Shown here: positions 51,396-62,926 of the stretch, piece after piece | Layout of the letters: the number at the start of each line of letters is the position of its first letter | Numbering within the stretch: the stretch's first letter is position 1 | Origin: Symbiodinium natans | Lineage: Eukaryota; Sar; Dinophyceae; Suessiales; Symbiodiniaceae | Assembly (NCBI GenBank): GCA_905221605.1 | Contig: CAJNDS010002067.1 | Coordinates: 352,501 to 416,500, forward strand | Direction of reading: 5' to 3' | DNA length: 64,000 nucleotides | The notes under the pieces: model-generated | The model's input: only the letters and a program-made list of their open reading frames with translations | The model's database searches: none | Told to the model about the DNA's origin: nothing | Program-made: the position numbers and the translations under genes

Positions 51396-53510
51396 CGCTA
51401 CTTTCGCTACTTTTGCTACCTGGCACGCGCCCCCCTGCAGCCACCCGCTACTTTTGCTACCTGGGGTTGCCAGGACCTGGAAAAAACTATTTAACCCAAC
51501 CCCCCCGTCTCGACCCCAAAAGGGGGGGTTGCCAAGGGACCCTGGTGAGGGTAGGAGGGCAGTGCAGGGCCTTTAAGGGGGGTCCATGGTGAGGGTGTGG
51601 AGCAGTGGAGGCTTCTACGGGTCCTGGTGAGGGTTGAGGAGCAGTGCAAGGGGGTCCTGGTAAGGGTTGAGGAGCAGTGAAGGCTTCTACGGGTCCTGGT
51701 GAGGGTTGAGGAGCAGTGCAAGGAGGTCCTGGTAGGGGTTGAGGAGCAGTGAGGGTCCCTGGTGAGGGTAGTGAAGGGTGTCTAAGGGGTTTCTGGTGAG
51801 GGTTTCGGAGGCCTGGTGAGGGTTTAGGGGGGGCAGTGAAGGGCGTCAAAGGGGTCCCTGGCGAGGGTTTCGGAGGTGAGGGTTCAGGCCACCCCCGCTA
51901 CTTTTGCGACCTGCCCCCTCCTAACCCCCAGAGCGCCCCCGCTACTTTTGCTACCTGCCCCCTCCTGTGCCCCCAGAGCGCCCCCTCCTTTCGGCGCCCA
52001 GAGCGCCCCCGCTACTTTTGCTACCTCCCCCAGAGCGCCCCCCGCTACTTTTGCTACCTGGCCCCTGGGCCCCCAGAGCGCCCCCGCTACTTTTGCTACC
52101 TGGCCCCTCCCCCCCAGAGCGCCCCCGCTACTTTTGCTACCTGCCCCCCCTCCGCCCCGCTGGCCCGCCCAGAGCCCCCCGCTACTTTTGCTGCTTCTGC
52201 TACTTGCTGCCCCGCCCCCAGTAGCGGAAGTAGCGGCCGGGGATCCAAGCAGTGAAGTAGCGGAAGTAGCGGAAGTAGCGGGAGTAGCGGAAGCAGCGGA
52301 AGTAGCGGAAGTAGCGGAAGTAGCGGAAGTAGCGGGAGTAGCGGGAGTAGCGGAAGTAGCAAGTAGCAACGGGCAGCGCCCCGCATGCTAGGTAGCAAAA
52401 GTAGCGAGTAGCAAAAGTAGCCAAAGTAGCGAGTAGCAAAAGTAGCAAAAGTAGCGAGTAGCAAAAGTAGCAAAAGTAGCGGAAGTAGCAAAAGTAGCAA
52501 GTAGCAACGGCAGCGCCCCGCATGCTAGGTAGCAAAAGTAGCAAGTGGCAAAAGTAGCGGAACCAGTGGAAGTAGGCAAAGTAGCAAGTAGCAGCAGTAG
52601 CGTAAGCTGCTCCCATTGGCGCTCGCGATGCTCAAGGGATGCCCTCGGGATGCTCATTGGCGGCTCCCGGAATGCTCGGGCGCGGCGCTCGGGATGCTCA
52701 TTGGCGGCGCTCGGGATGCTCCAGGGATGCCCTCCAGACGCTCATTCGCAGCTCTCGGGATGCCCAGGGATGGCCTCAGGGGATGCTCATTGGCGGCGCT
52801 CGGGATGCTCCAGGGATGCCCTCGGAATGCTCATTCGCAGCTCTCGGGATGCCCAGGGATGGCCTCGGGATGCTCATTGGCGGCGCTCGGGATGCTCCAG
52901 GGATGCCCTCGGGGTCGCACGGACGGCGCTCGCGATGCTCATCGGCCGGTGTCAGGCGGAGTAGCAGCCAAGTAGCAAGCGGCAAACCCAAGGAATTGCA
53001 TCCACAGAGCTTCTTGTGGACAGGAAATGCAAGAGGTAGCAAAAGTAGCAAAAGTAGCAAGGAGTTCGGGGGCCTGTGAACCGGGCAGGGTGCGCAGCGG
53101 GCAAAGCTCACCGTTTTTGAGCGCGTTACGCTGCCTGCCTCGAGTTGCGTGCCGCGCTTGCTTTTCCACTTCACAAGCTTCTCTTGTTGATCTTTCTCTC
53201 CGAAGCTCTTGCTACTTTTGCTACTTTTGCTACTTAACTCCAAGACATCTTGAATGCAAGTGCAGGGCGTCTGAGAGCGCAGGAAATGCTTGAATCCTGC
53301 AGGTGGCAAAAGTGACAAAAGTAGCAAGTAGCAAAAAGCATCAGAACAGTTAGAAGTAGCAAAAGTAGCAAGAGCCAAACGCAGCAGAAGTAGCGTGCAC
53401 TGCTCTCAGCCTTGGAAGCTTGGCTCGTGGCTACCTTTGCCCCCCGCTACTTTTGCTACTTTTGCCCCCCGCTACTTTTGCTATTTTTGCCCCCCCCCCA
53501 ACTTCTGCAC
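51396..53510. repeat. GTAGC-AAAA-GTAGC minisatellite block (right, inverted)
   Basis: Reverse-complement counterpart of 21746-23965, with the sub-blocks in mirrored order: CCTGGTGAGGG units (51535-51890), GCTACTTTTGCTACCTG units (51890-52200), TAGCGGAAGTAGC arrays (52200-52600), about 90-bp GATGCTCATTGGCGGCGC units (52615-52940), then mixed sequence. ORFs are repeat-encoded. Confidence 0.85.
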
Positions 53511-54118
53511 CTCTCTCTTATGCAGGACCCCCCCCGCCCCCCTGAAGGCTGTGCACGGACAGCCTCTGTGAAGATGCATTCCATTACATTTTTGCCTCGA
53601 GGTAGCGGGGGTCTGCAGGAATGCCGCCCCGGGGTCTCCAGCCCGCATCCCTGCAGCAGCCACCCCGCCGCGGAGATGCATTTTAGGGCACTTATTGGGG
53701 GTGAGCGTTCCGACGAAAATGCCTCGAGGAGCAAGATTCTGGGGGGTCCCTTTTCTTTTTTCCTTTTCCTTTTTTTCTTTTCTTCTTTTTTTTGGTTCCA
53801 GTTCCCTTTCTGTTCCCTTCCCGTTCCCTTCCTTGCTTCCCCGTTCCTTCTTGTTCCCCCTTCCCGTTCCTTCTTGTTCCCTTCCCTTGACCCCCCAGAA
53901 TCGCGACGAAGAGGCATTCTCATTGCGAGCACCCAATAAGTGCCCTAAAATGCATCTCCGCGGCGGGGTGGCTGCTGCAGGGATGCGGGCTGGAGACCCC
54001 GGGGCGGCATTCCTGCAGACCCCCGCTACCTCGAGGCAAAAATGTAATGGAATGCATCTTCACAGAGGCTGTCCGTGCACAGCCTTCAGGGGGGCGGGGG
54101 GGGTCCTGCATAAGAGAG
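53511..54118. mobile_element. MITE-like element with terminal inverted repeats (copy 2)
   Basis: Ends CCTCTCTCTTATGCAGG / CCTGCATAAGAGAGAG with about 160-bp inverted arms around a pyrimidine-rich centre (TTCCCGTTCCTTCTTG). It is the counterpart of 21152-21745 in opposite orientation. Confidence 0.8.
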
Positions 54119-54119
54119 A

Positions 54120-54631
54120 GTGACATTTCTTTGTTTGCCCGGTTGCTTGCAGGACATGTGTAGGACATGAGTGCTGTGACATGGCAAGAACATGTTTTTG
54201 TTTTGGCATGAGCATGTTTGCATGACATGAAGGTGCTTTAACTTGACATGTTTTGGTTTGCAAGTCCGAGGATGAGTTTTGGGAAGCACAGAGAGGCTTT
54301 TGGTTCTCGGGAGTTGACCTGAGAGTCATCTGGAAGTGCTGAAGCAAAGCTCTAAGGAACAGACTTTGGCCGTTATTCACTCCGTGTGCCTTGCCCCGTC
54401 GTTCGTACCGTGTCGTAACCGTTTGACACTCGACTGAGGCATTCTGAGAGCATGCTGTATGTTTTGCAACAGACCTGAAGTCCTGAAGCAGTAACCAAGA
54501 TGTTTTGCATGTTACTTTTGCATTCTCCTTTGTCTAAACAAAGTTGAGATGTCGTTTGAAGACTTGAAGTCTTTGCTCTTGGAGAGAGCACCTTTACTGA
54601 CTGAAGATCTGCGCTAAAGCTGCTTTTCCCA
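54120..54631 (+). repeat. Candidate 5' LTR of the right copia element
   Basis: The non-coding stretch begins TGACATTTC, right after the MITE-like element, and ends TTTTCCCA, followed by TGGTAGCGGAGCG at 54632, which resembles a primer-binding site for initiator tRNA-Met. The 3' LTR would lie outside the window, so this is not proven. Confidence 0.4.
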
Positions 54632-54671
54632 TGGTAGCGGAGCGTCCTGAAGAGACGTTCCAGGAAAAGCC

Positions 54672-56900
54672 ATGGCCCAAGTTCCGGACGCGTCTACAGT
54701 GCCAGTACCTGATGTGAGCCCTGAGGAAGAGGCTTTGCTGTTTGGGTTTCAAGGACAACCGACAGCACCTGCTGGAGGAGCGAACCCTTTTGCGTCGCCT
54801 CCAGCAACTCCAGCTCAAGCTCATGCTTCACCTACTGGAAGCCAAGTGGGTGGAGTACAAGCTGGAAATGGCCTTGGTGAAGGCAACTTCCAAGCCATCT
54901 TCTTGGAGATGCTAAGGCAGCAAAGTCAGGCCAACCAGCAGAACCAGCAGTTGATAGCTGCCCTCATGAGAAGAATGGATTTGGAAGAGAAGCGTCGAAA
55001 TGAGGCTGAAGAGAAGGCAGCGGAGACCGCACGTTTGGTTGCAGGCTGCAGCTAGAGCCAAGACGGAAGACCCGTTTGCAGCTGCACCGAGCACACCTTC
55101 TGCCTTTTGCAGGAGCTACCTCGTCTTCGAGCTCTGTTCGGAGCCCATTGGTGCAGAATAGGGCGGAGAAGTACCTTCCATCTCTGCCGATGCTAGAGCA
55201 TCAAGGCATGAACAAGGGCAGGATGCGAGAAGTCGAGACATGGCATGCCTACCTGGAGACACTGTCATCGTGGCTTGCTCTTCAAGATGAGTCTTTCGTT
55301 CGAGAGTTGCAACTCTGCGTCAAGCAAAAGAATGAGATCCTTCAGAAGGATTTGGCGGATGATGTTGCTGCTCGAAGTGCGAAGCTTTACTACTATCTCA
55401 CCCAATCTCTCTCACGTTGGGAAAGAGGTCAGGAGTTGCTACGCTCGTGCTCGAAAAGGCAGTCTCTCAGTGCCTGCGGATACGAGGCTGTGAGGACCAT
55501 CACGCAGCAATACAGCATCGTGTCTCGCATGGAAGCTGTCTACGTGCGGGAGCAGTGCCTCAAGTTGGCGACTACGTGCCAGCATCACCGACGGCCGACA
55601 GACCTCATCCGTCACTTGGAGGACGAGTTTTCTCGTGCCGAATCCAAGCTTGGGAACTTTCCAGAGTTGCGTCTCACGGAGGCTGACCGCTGCAGTGTTT
55701 TGCTGCAAGCTCTGAGCCAGGAGCTCAGACAGTACGTCGTTCTTCATGGGAAGAGCAACGACTGGACATCGCTGAGCGATAGCCTTCGGTACTATGAGGA
55801 GCAGCTTCGTCTGTGTGAGGGTCCCTTTTCCTCAAATCGGCAGATGTCAGGAAAGGGTGACAAGCTTTGTGACCACTGTGGACGAAAGGGACACCTGGCT
55901 AAGGACTGCTGGAGCCGTCAGCGTGAAGCCGGTGAAAAGGGCAAGAAGGGCGACAAGGGCAAGAAGGGCGATGGCAAGGGAGCGCAGAATCCCAAAGGAA
56001 AGCCACGCTCTCCAACGCCGAAAGGCGGAAAAGGCGGCAAAGACAAGGAGCAGAAGCCCGACAAGCCTGATAAAGGCAAGGGCAAAGGCAAGAAGAAGAA
56101 GGCTAGAGCCCGGGCTATGGGAGAACCAGAGTCCGAGGCAGAGTCCGAGTCTTCGAGGACCTCCACCGTGATGGCGATGAGGTTTGCCAAGCCTTCTGCT
56201 GTACGAGAAGTACTGAGCCAGCCTGAGCCTGAGAAGCCTAAGCCCGTAGAGGCAGTCCCTAGACCGGTCGCTGTAGGGCCGAAAGTCACTGTAGATGAGA
56301 AGGTAGGCACCCTGACTGGAAGCACCTCGAAGGGAGATGCGGCATACGTCTGCGCTTCGCTGCAGGTAGAGCATCGTGATGTGTGGCTGGTCGATAGTGG
56401 AGCCACATGCCACATCGTCTCAGCAGATCATCTGTCAGGATTTCGTGTCTGCAAGTACCATGATCGCACGGTGACGCTCTATAGTGCCTCAGGAGACATC
56501 ATAAACGTATCGAATGTCGTTGATCTGGAAGTTCGTTTCGGCGACGTTTCGTTGACGTTGGAGGACGTCCTTGTGGCGGACGTGCCTTTCAATGTGGTAT
56601 CTCCGTGGTCCGCGTCGGAACGGGGCTGGAAGACGCACCTTGCGCGCACCGGGTCTCGCATTTCAAGGGTGGAAAGAAGAATGTCCGCCTGGTTGGGGCG
56701 AAACGGGCCTGGTGGGCGATTAGCGGAAAGAAGCAGAAAGCTCCTAAACGCCCATCCAAGGGATCGGACATGGAGATCGACTCTCTTCCTGTTGACAAGG
56801 AACCCAGGAAAGACATTACTGCAGGACCAAGCATCCTGAAGAAGACTTCGAAAGAAGCGAAGAGTGATGAGAAGCCTGGAAAGGACGAGAAGTCTATCCG
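54672..56900 (+). pseudogene. Copia Gag and aspartic protease, frameshifted
   Basis: Gag starts at ATG 54672 (AQVPDASTVPVPD), with a Gln-rich coiled coil (RQQSQANQQNQQLIAAL). Frames shift near 55045 and 55110; the main Gag then reads EVETWHAYLETLSSWLALQ and LYYYLTQSLSRWERG. A CCHC zinc knuckle CDHCGRKGHLAKDC lies at 55869-55910. A Lys/Gly-rich linker (GKKGDKGKKGDGKG) and an acidic region follow. The protease has WLVDSGATCHIV at 56389, VTLYSASGDIINV and a NVVSP end. A third frameshift near 56650 moves reading to the frame with GGKKNVRLVGAKRAWWAI. It would form the capsid and process the polyprotein; broken as it stands. Confidence 0.75.
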
Positions 56901-57412
56901 CCACGTCTTGACGGGAACGCCGTTTGAGTTCATGTTGCGCGGTTTGAGGGCTGAAGTTAGGAGTAGGTCCTTGGAAATTCCTGAAGAACACGCCGGTAGG
57001 AAACCGCACGACATGATCTGTACTAGGAAAACGCCTGTCCTGAGTGGTGATAGGAGCCTGTTTTCCGAAAGTCTTGTTAGGAAACTTCATGACTCTGTTA
57101 GGAAATGCCATGTTTTTGTCAGACAGCAACATGATTTTTGGCAGCGGCATGTGTGCGCAGTTTGGAACGTGATGTTTTTGCTGGCATGTCTTGTGAAGGG
57201 GTTGTGTTTGAAAGGCTTTTCGCTTCTGATCTTCGGCAGTGAAGGTTTGAGGTGTGCCCTTAAAGGAAGTGAGTGCCCCAAAGCAACCGAGCCAGGCATG
57301 TTTTGCGTTAGGAAGCCCAAAAGGACCTCAAAAGGCTTGAAGTGCGCATGTTTGTCCGCAGCCATTTTGCTTGTTTGCGTGTCTTGGTTTTCCCTGAGGG
57401 AAGGTACTGAGC
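56901..57412 (+). other. Spacer between protease and the unknown ORF
   Basis: Rich in GTTAGGAAA and CATGTTTT phrases, similar in style to the leader at 54120-54630. No clear domain. It may hold a promoter or splice signals for the downstream frame. Confidence 0.35.
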
Positions 57413-59486
57413 ATGTCGGAACCGCCAATGGAGGTGGAGCAAGATTCCCACAACTCTCCAGCGGAGAGTGCCGGGCAGGAGGTTGCGTTTTTGAATGCAC
57501 CAGTAGAGCCTGCACCAGCAGAGGCGGCGCCAGTCGAGACTGCGGATGCAGAGGCTTCAGCTGCCCCCTTCAATGTTTTCTCGAGGCCTCCGAGTCAAGT
57601 TGCAGTACCTTCGCCTACGGTGGCTGCATCAGAGACAGGAGAGACAGAAGAGGAGGAAGCATGGGGAAAATGGAGGGCAAGCAAGGCCAGGCCTTTGCAG
57701 CCATCAGACGAGCCGTCGCTGATAGTGAAGTGGAGAAGCATGCTGAGGGGACCGCGCTTCAGGTATTTCATGCAAGCGATACGACAACAGCGAGAAGATC
57801 TTATTGCATGTGGATACCCTGTGCCGGCAATTCCAGAGAACAACCTGGAACCTGCAGTTCCACTTATGTCTATCGGAGATGGGATCGTTTATCCTTCCCG
57901 TCAGGGGACCATCTTTGCGTCATTGACAGATGCTTTGATGACCGACGGCTACCTCCTCGAGGTTGGGCAGAAGCTCCTTGGGCGGATCCAACGTCCAGAC
58001 CCAGATGTGGGGCCGTGCCTGGGAACGGGTTGGTCCAAGAGGCTTCGCGATCACGATCCCGATCCTCTGGATGGAACGCCCTACATCAGCGCGGAGGTTG
58101 CGTGGGCGCTGTGGCTGCCCGAGTTTCCGGAAGCCCCGGATCATGGAGGCATCCTTCCGGTGAAGAGAAAGAGGGATTTTTCCCAGCTCACCGACGAGTT
58201 GTTGGACGAGCATACTACAAGGTTCGAACTCGCGGGTCAAGGCCGCACTCTTCATCAACGCGGCGTGCGTGCAAGGGACGCGCGTGCTGCTATCGAAGGA
58301 TCTACTCCCGATCCAAGTCACCTACGCCACCAGAGTGGCGGGGACGTGGCTGCGCTGGGTTACATCAAGCGTATCCTCAAGGTCCTGACCGTTTACGAGG
58401 CCATGCCGGAAGCGGAACGCAACCTTTTGGCTGGAATGTACCCAGACGACGTCGAGCTCCAGCTCGAGTGGGTGCCAGGCTCAGCCATCAGGCATGGGTG
58501 GCGTGCGTTAATGGGGGCAATGGATCAGCGCACCCGGCGCTATATCGAGTTCGAAGCAGAGGTCCGAAAATGGGAGGACTTGCAGTCCGCTCGACCCAAG
58601 GTCAAGGCCAGAAGAACGGGTGCAGCTGCTTCCACAGATACTGGAGGTGGAATTGGAGCGATGAACGAAGGCTCGGAGACTGGAGCCATGAACGAAGGCT
58701 CGGAGACAGAGTCTGCCGAGTCATCCTCGGCAAGTTCGTCGGACGAATCGATTCCAATGGGGGAATACATGATGCAGAGCCGGACCAGAGTTTTGGCGCT
58801 CATCGAAGCGGAGAAAGCCTTGAAAGATGTGGGCTCCTCTGCGCCGCCCCCACCGTCTCCTATCATTATGGAGCCATCGCCGGTTGCGACGGACGGGTAC
58901 AAGTTCGATCCAGCATCTCTAGGAGCCCCTCTGGGGGACACTGCAGCTCCATCAACACCGGTACCTCCTTCGCCTTCCGCAGTTTCATTCATTCAAGTTC
59001 TTGGATGTCCCACCTGTTGCTTCTTCTGGTCCCTCGGACCACAGTGTGGAGCCTATGGTGGTGGAAGAGGAGCGGGCCCCAGAAACTCCAGGACCCACGG
59101 CACCGGTTGGAGCTCCAATTTCCGCAACGGAGAGTGTGCCGGAGACCCCTCCTCCAGGGGAAATTCCAGGTCCCGGTTATGTCCCGAAGGCAGCTCCTGG
59201 GGAAATTCCAGGTGCTCTGTCGAAAGCCCAGGGGGCACCAGCGGGGGCTACACCGAAGGCCTGGTCTGTGGTTACAACTTCCTCGCCTTTGACGGTTCCA
59301 GAAGCGCCAGTGGCTGTAGAGTCTTTGCCTGCAGTTCCAGAGCCAGCAACCGTGACAGCGGAGGAAGGGCCTACCTCCGAGACCGCTACATCATCCGCAG
59401 CGGGTGCCCTTCCGCCTCCGGGCGGCTTGGGTCAAACAGCCGAAGAGAGGGAGTTTGTGCTTCCTTTCCCTTGCCAGAAGAAGTGA
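57413..59486 (+). CDS. Unknown acidic/proline-rich protein between protease and integrase
   Basis: Starts at ATG 57413 (SEPPMEVEQD). About 120 residues are acidic and Ala/Pro-rich; then a folded-looking part with WGKWRASKARPLQP, WRSMLRGPRFRYFMQAI and LEVGQKLLGRIQRPDP, and PYISAEVAWALWLPEFPE. A helical part (YIKRILKVLTVYEAMPEAE) and a Ser/Glu-rich region follow. Near 58995 reading shifts by one base to a Pro/Glu/Ala-rich tail (DVPPVASSGPSD, APETPGPTAP) that stops at 59484-59486. No family recognised. Its place is unusual for copia, where protease and integrase are adjacent; it may be a captured gene or a lineage-specific Gag-like part. Confidence 0.45.
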
Positions 59487-60420
59487 AGGCCTTAAAGGCT
59501 GTGCGGAATTCTTCCTTTTGTGGAATTGTTTCTGAACGCGCCGATCGCATGTCTTGCGCGTTGGAAAAACACCGTGTCTTTCAGGCTTGTTTGGACTTGG
59601 AAAGAAGCATGAGTGAAGCAGTTGAACAGACATGTTGCTGTGTGAAACTTGCTTGGTTAGGAGTGTGCGAGCTTGAAGGTCCCTTGAAGAGAAGCCCAAA
59701 AGAACTTCGATCTTCTCGGCAGTACCCTCAAAGATCCGAAATACCCTCAAGTCCGCGTTTAACTAGCCCGAAAGAACGTCGATCTTCTAAGCAGTACCCT
59801 CAAAGATCCGAAATACCCTCAAGTGTGAACCTCAGAAACGCCACGAACCCAAACCTCCTGAACATGAGTCATGACAGACCCCTGCCGGCCAGGAGTGCTT
59901 TGTTTTGCATGCCAGGAGAAGCATTGGATGTTTTCGCTTGCTTGGCGATCTATGTGATAGCAAGTCTCTTGGGGGGTTCGTTCTGGTTAGGGTTTCGATT
60001 CTTGAAGATGTGTTTGAAAAGGTTTCGAGGAGTTGGTGACTACCCTCAACTTGTATCCCGAAAGTACCGTTTACACCATCGTCGTAAAGGAGTCCGAGTG
60101 CGAATCAAGACTCGTTTCTGTTATGTTCGAGTTGATGTAGAACGTACTCTGGTCTTTAGCAGGCACGTTGTGAAACCAACTTGGAGCTCAGGTTTTAAAG
60201 CCTCTTTGAAGTTCGCATGTAAGGCCATGTGCTTGGGCCTTTGTCTCGACAGGAACTTGTGGAGCTTGTTGGTGTGCATGGCATGGTGTTGTGCTTGGAG
60301 TGTGTGTGGTTGTTGTTTGTTGAGAAGAAAGGGCGATGATGAAAAAGGGAGCAGATCCACTTCTGAGCACAGCCACTTGAGAGTTGTGCGTGGACTGCCC
60401 CTCCCCGGTAAGGGGACGCA
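59487..60420 (+). other. Spacer before integrase, open in one frame
   Basis: Contains two near-identical 60-bp phrases (AGCCCAAAAGAAC and AGCCCGAAAGAACGTCGATC at 59692 and 59767) followed by CAGTACCCTCAAAGATCC. The frame is open but Cys/Leu/Trp-rich and repetitive; I doubt it is translated as protein. Confidence 0.4.
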
Positions 60421-62926
60421 AGCTGAGCCCTTAGAACTCGATAGTGACATACCACGTTCTTCAGAGAGAGAAGAGAGAGGAGAAAAAGAGAGTCCGCTTC
60501 CGAAGCCTCAAGGTGCTGAACCACCTAAACCCCCGGAACCGCCTGGAGGTGCAGAAGTTTCAGATAGGATACCTCTGCGAAGTGTGGCTTTGCAAGTGCA
60601 TAGATCCAGAGGTCATTTTCCTTATGATGTGAACTGTGAGGCCTGCACCTCGAGTAAAGGGAAGGTTCCTGCGAGACGCTTGCGAAGGCGTTTGCAACGC
60701 GAGGACCAGACGATAGGAATGGATTTCTACTACTTCGGTCGTCTTCGTGTGCTGCTTCTTGCACATTGCTCTTCGAACTATACCACGGTCATCCCGGCCA
60801 TGAATTTGGATGATCCGGATCTGTTTTACAACATTGGACGAGTGATTCGCGAAATGGGTCTTGTGAATAAAATGGTCACAGTGAGATGTGATCAGGAGTC
60901 GGCTTTGATGTCTTTAGCCGAAAAATTGACTACCCGTACAGGTGATGTAGCTGTTTCTGGCGTCATTGTGGACGTCGTGCCCGGGTATCGCCCTCAGTCA
61001 AAAGGCGCTATTGAAAGACAAGTAGAAACTATGAAGCAGGGATTTTGGGCAGTGTGGTTAGACTTGGAGAGAGAAGTTGCGCGGAATTCCGCGCCGGAAG
61101 ACTGGAACAAGAAGCTTCCGCTGGGAGGAATGCTCTGGCAAGCTTGTGTCCTTTACAGTGCCAGGTGCTACAACCTCTGGAGCTTTAGTCACCAGGACGT
61201 GACTACGCCCATTGACCGGCTGCACGAGGAGATTGTGCATCGTACGAGGACCCTGCCGTTTGGATGTCTTGTCTACGCTAAAGTAGGGGGCTCAAAAGCG
61301 CATCAACAGAAGTACAGGGGAAAGAAAACAGTGAAAGCTGTGTATCTAGGGCCTAAAGAGCCTAGAGGGGGCGGTGTCTTTGCTGCTCCAGTGGGTCAGA
61401 CTGAGATCGATATCTTTCCTGTCTGTAGGGCCTTAGAAGGAGCGAAAGGTGAGCCTGTCTACGACGTAGGGGCCATACACGCTCTGTCTACTTCACAGCC
61501 TCTGGTTCTAGACCCAGCGGATCCTGAAAGGCCCATCATGTTTGAGCCACCACCTGATCCGGTGAAGTCAGAAGACCCTGACCCGGGGTTTGAAAACGAA
61601 GATGAAGAGATGGTACCAGATGATCCTGATCCTCTGAATGATATTCCGTCTTACGTGGAACCCACAGATGATGAGGGGGAAGGCGGACTTGGGTCACCGG
61701 AAATGCAGCCGGATGACCTAGAGGACATGGAAATTGACTGGCTAACTAACCATCTGTTAGAGTCTTTGTTCAAAGGACCGGACATTCTGGCCACGTCTAA
61801 AGAAGTAGCTGATTCGTTTACTCTCAAATTCGGAGGGAGTAAGATCAAGTGCCAAGTACCCCGAAACGCCGTTTCTGAGACCTCAGGTGAACAGTTAGAC
61901 CCTGAACTTCTGTATGCTTCGATGAAGTTGGAGCTTGAGGAACTCGAGTCTTTTGGAGTAGGAAAAGTGATCTCTGAAGCTGAGGCCCGCAAGTCGGCGC
62001 GAGAGAGCGGTCGGAGGGTTCTCACGAGCAGGTGGGTTAACACGATCAAACGTAAAGGTCTTTACCGTTCCCGCCTTGTTGTTAGAGATTACGCTTCAAT
62101 GGGAGGCACGACGCTTTCAGAAGGCATCTACAGCCCGACTACGAGTTTAGAGGGTTTAAGGCTTCTTTTGGCATTGCTTTGCAAGAAAGGCTCAGTGTTG
62201 AGCTGTGACGTGAGCGTGGCTTTCATGCACGCTGCAGTGTCAAGGCCAGAGTACGTAGAGCTCCCAAACAATGTGAGTATTGCGGACTCTTCTGTTCCCC
62301 AAAAGGCAGGAAACAAGAAGGTGTATCTTCGTCTTCATAAAGCGATGAACGGATTGAGATCGGCACCGCTTTCTTGGTATAAGGAACTGAGTTCGTACTT
62401 GGAGAAGAGCGGATTCAGTCCAAGCCTGGACCCTACGATATACCGAAGGAAGACGTCGAAGGGTCTGACGTTGGTACTGTTCTATGTAGACGATTTGCTG
62501 ATCTACTCCGAGGACCCATCGGAAGGTAAGAGAGTTTTCGAAGGACTGCAGAAACGCTACAAGCTGAAACTGACTGGAGAGCTTCCTGAGAATGGTGCGG
62601 GGGAAGTTTCCTTCTTGGGTAGGAGAATATTCCGACGTTCCGGAGACAAGCGCGTCTATTTCGGGCTAGATAGCAAGTACCTAGACGCGTGCTGCTCTGA
62701 GTACAATATAACCAAACCGAGCCCCAAACTCCCGTCGCTTGAAAAGCGATACTCCGACCTGGTTCGAAAAGGGCAAACTGAAAAGATTAGCCCGGCCGCA
62801 CACGAAAAGTATCGTAGAACCCTTGGTCGGCTTGCATGGGCAGCCCTCTCCCGACCGGACCTGCAATTCTGTTGCGGGTTTTTGGGCCGGCACCAGGCGG
62901 CGCCAGACGAGTCCTTAAGTGGATAA
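60421..62926 (+). CDS. Copia integrase and reverse transcriptase
   Basis: The frame is continuous from well upstream; a start within 60350-60600 is likely. The integrase has a zinc site (VHRSRGHFPYDVNCEAC: His, His, Cys, Cys) and the DDE triad: GMDFYYF, VRCDQESAL and SKGAIERQVE. An acidic linker follows (DPDPGFENEDEEMVPDD). RT: VLTSRWVNTIKRKG, YRSRLVVRDYAS, SCDVSVAFMHAAV (first Asp), HKAMNGLRSAPLSWYKEL, and VLFYVDDLLIYS (YVDD, about 62486). The connection ends with LGRLAWAALSRPDLQFC and then stops at 62924-62926 after a frameshift into RNase H. It would make and insert cDNA. Confidence 0.88.

Noticed and set aside
56605-59292. An 895-codon frame overlapping the unknown copia ORF
   Set aside because: Only its first part (56650-56900) continues the protease region; after 57413 it is the shadow of the better frame with Cys/Gly/Ser-rich content.
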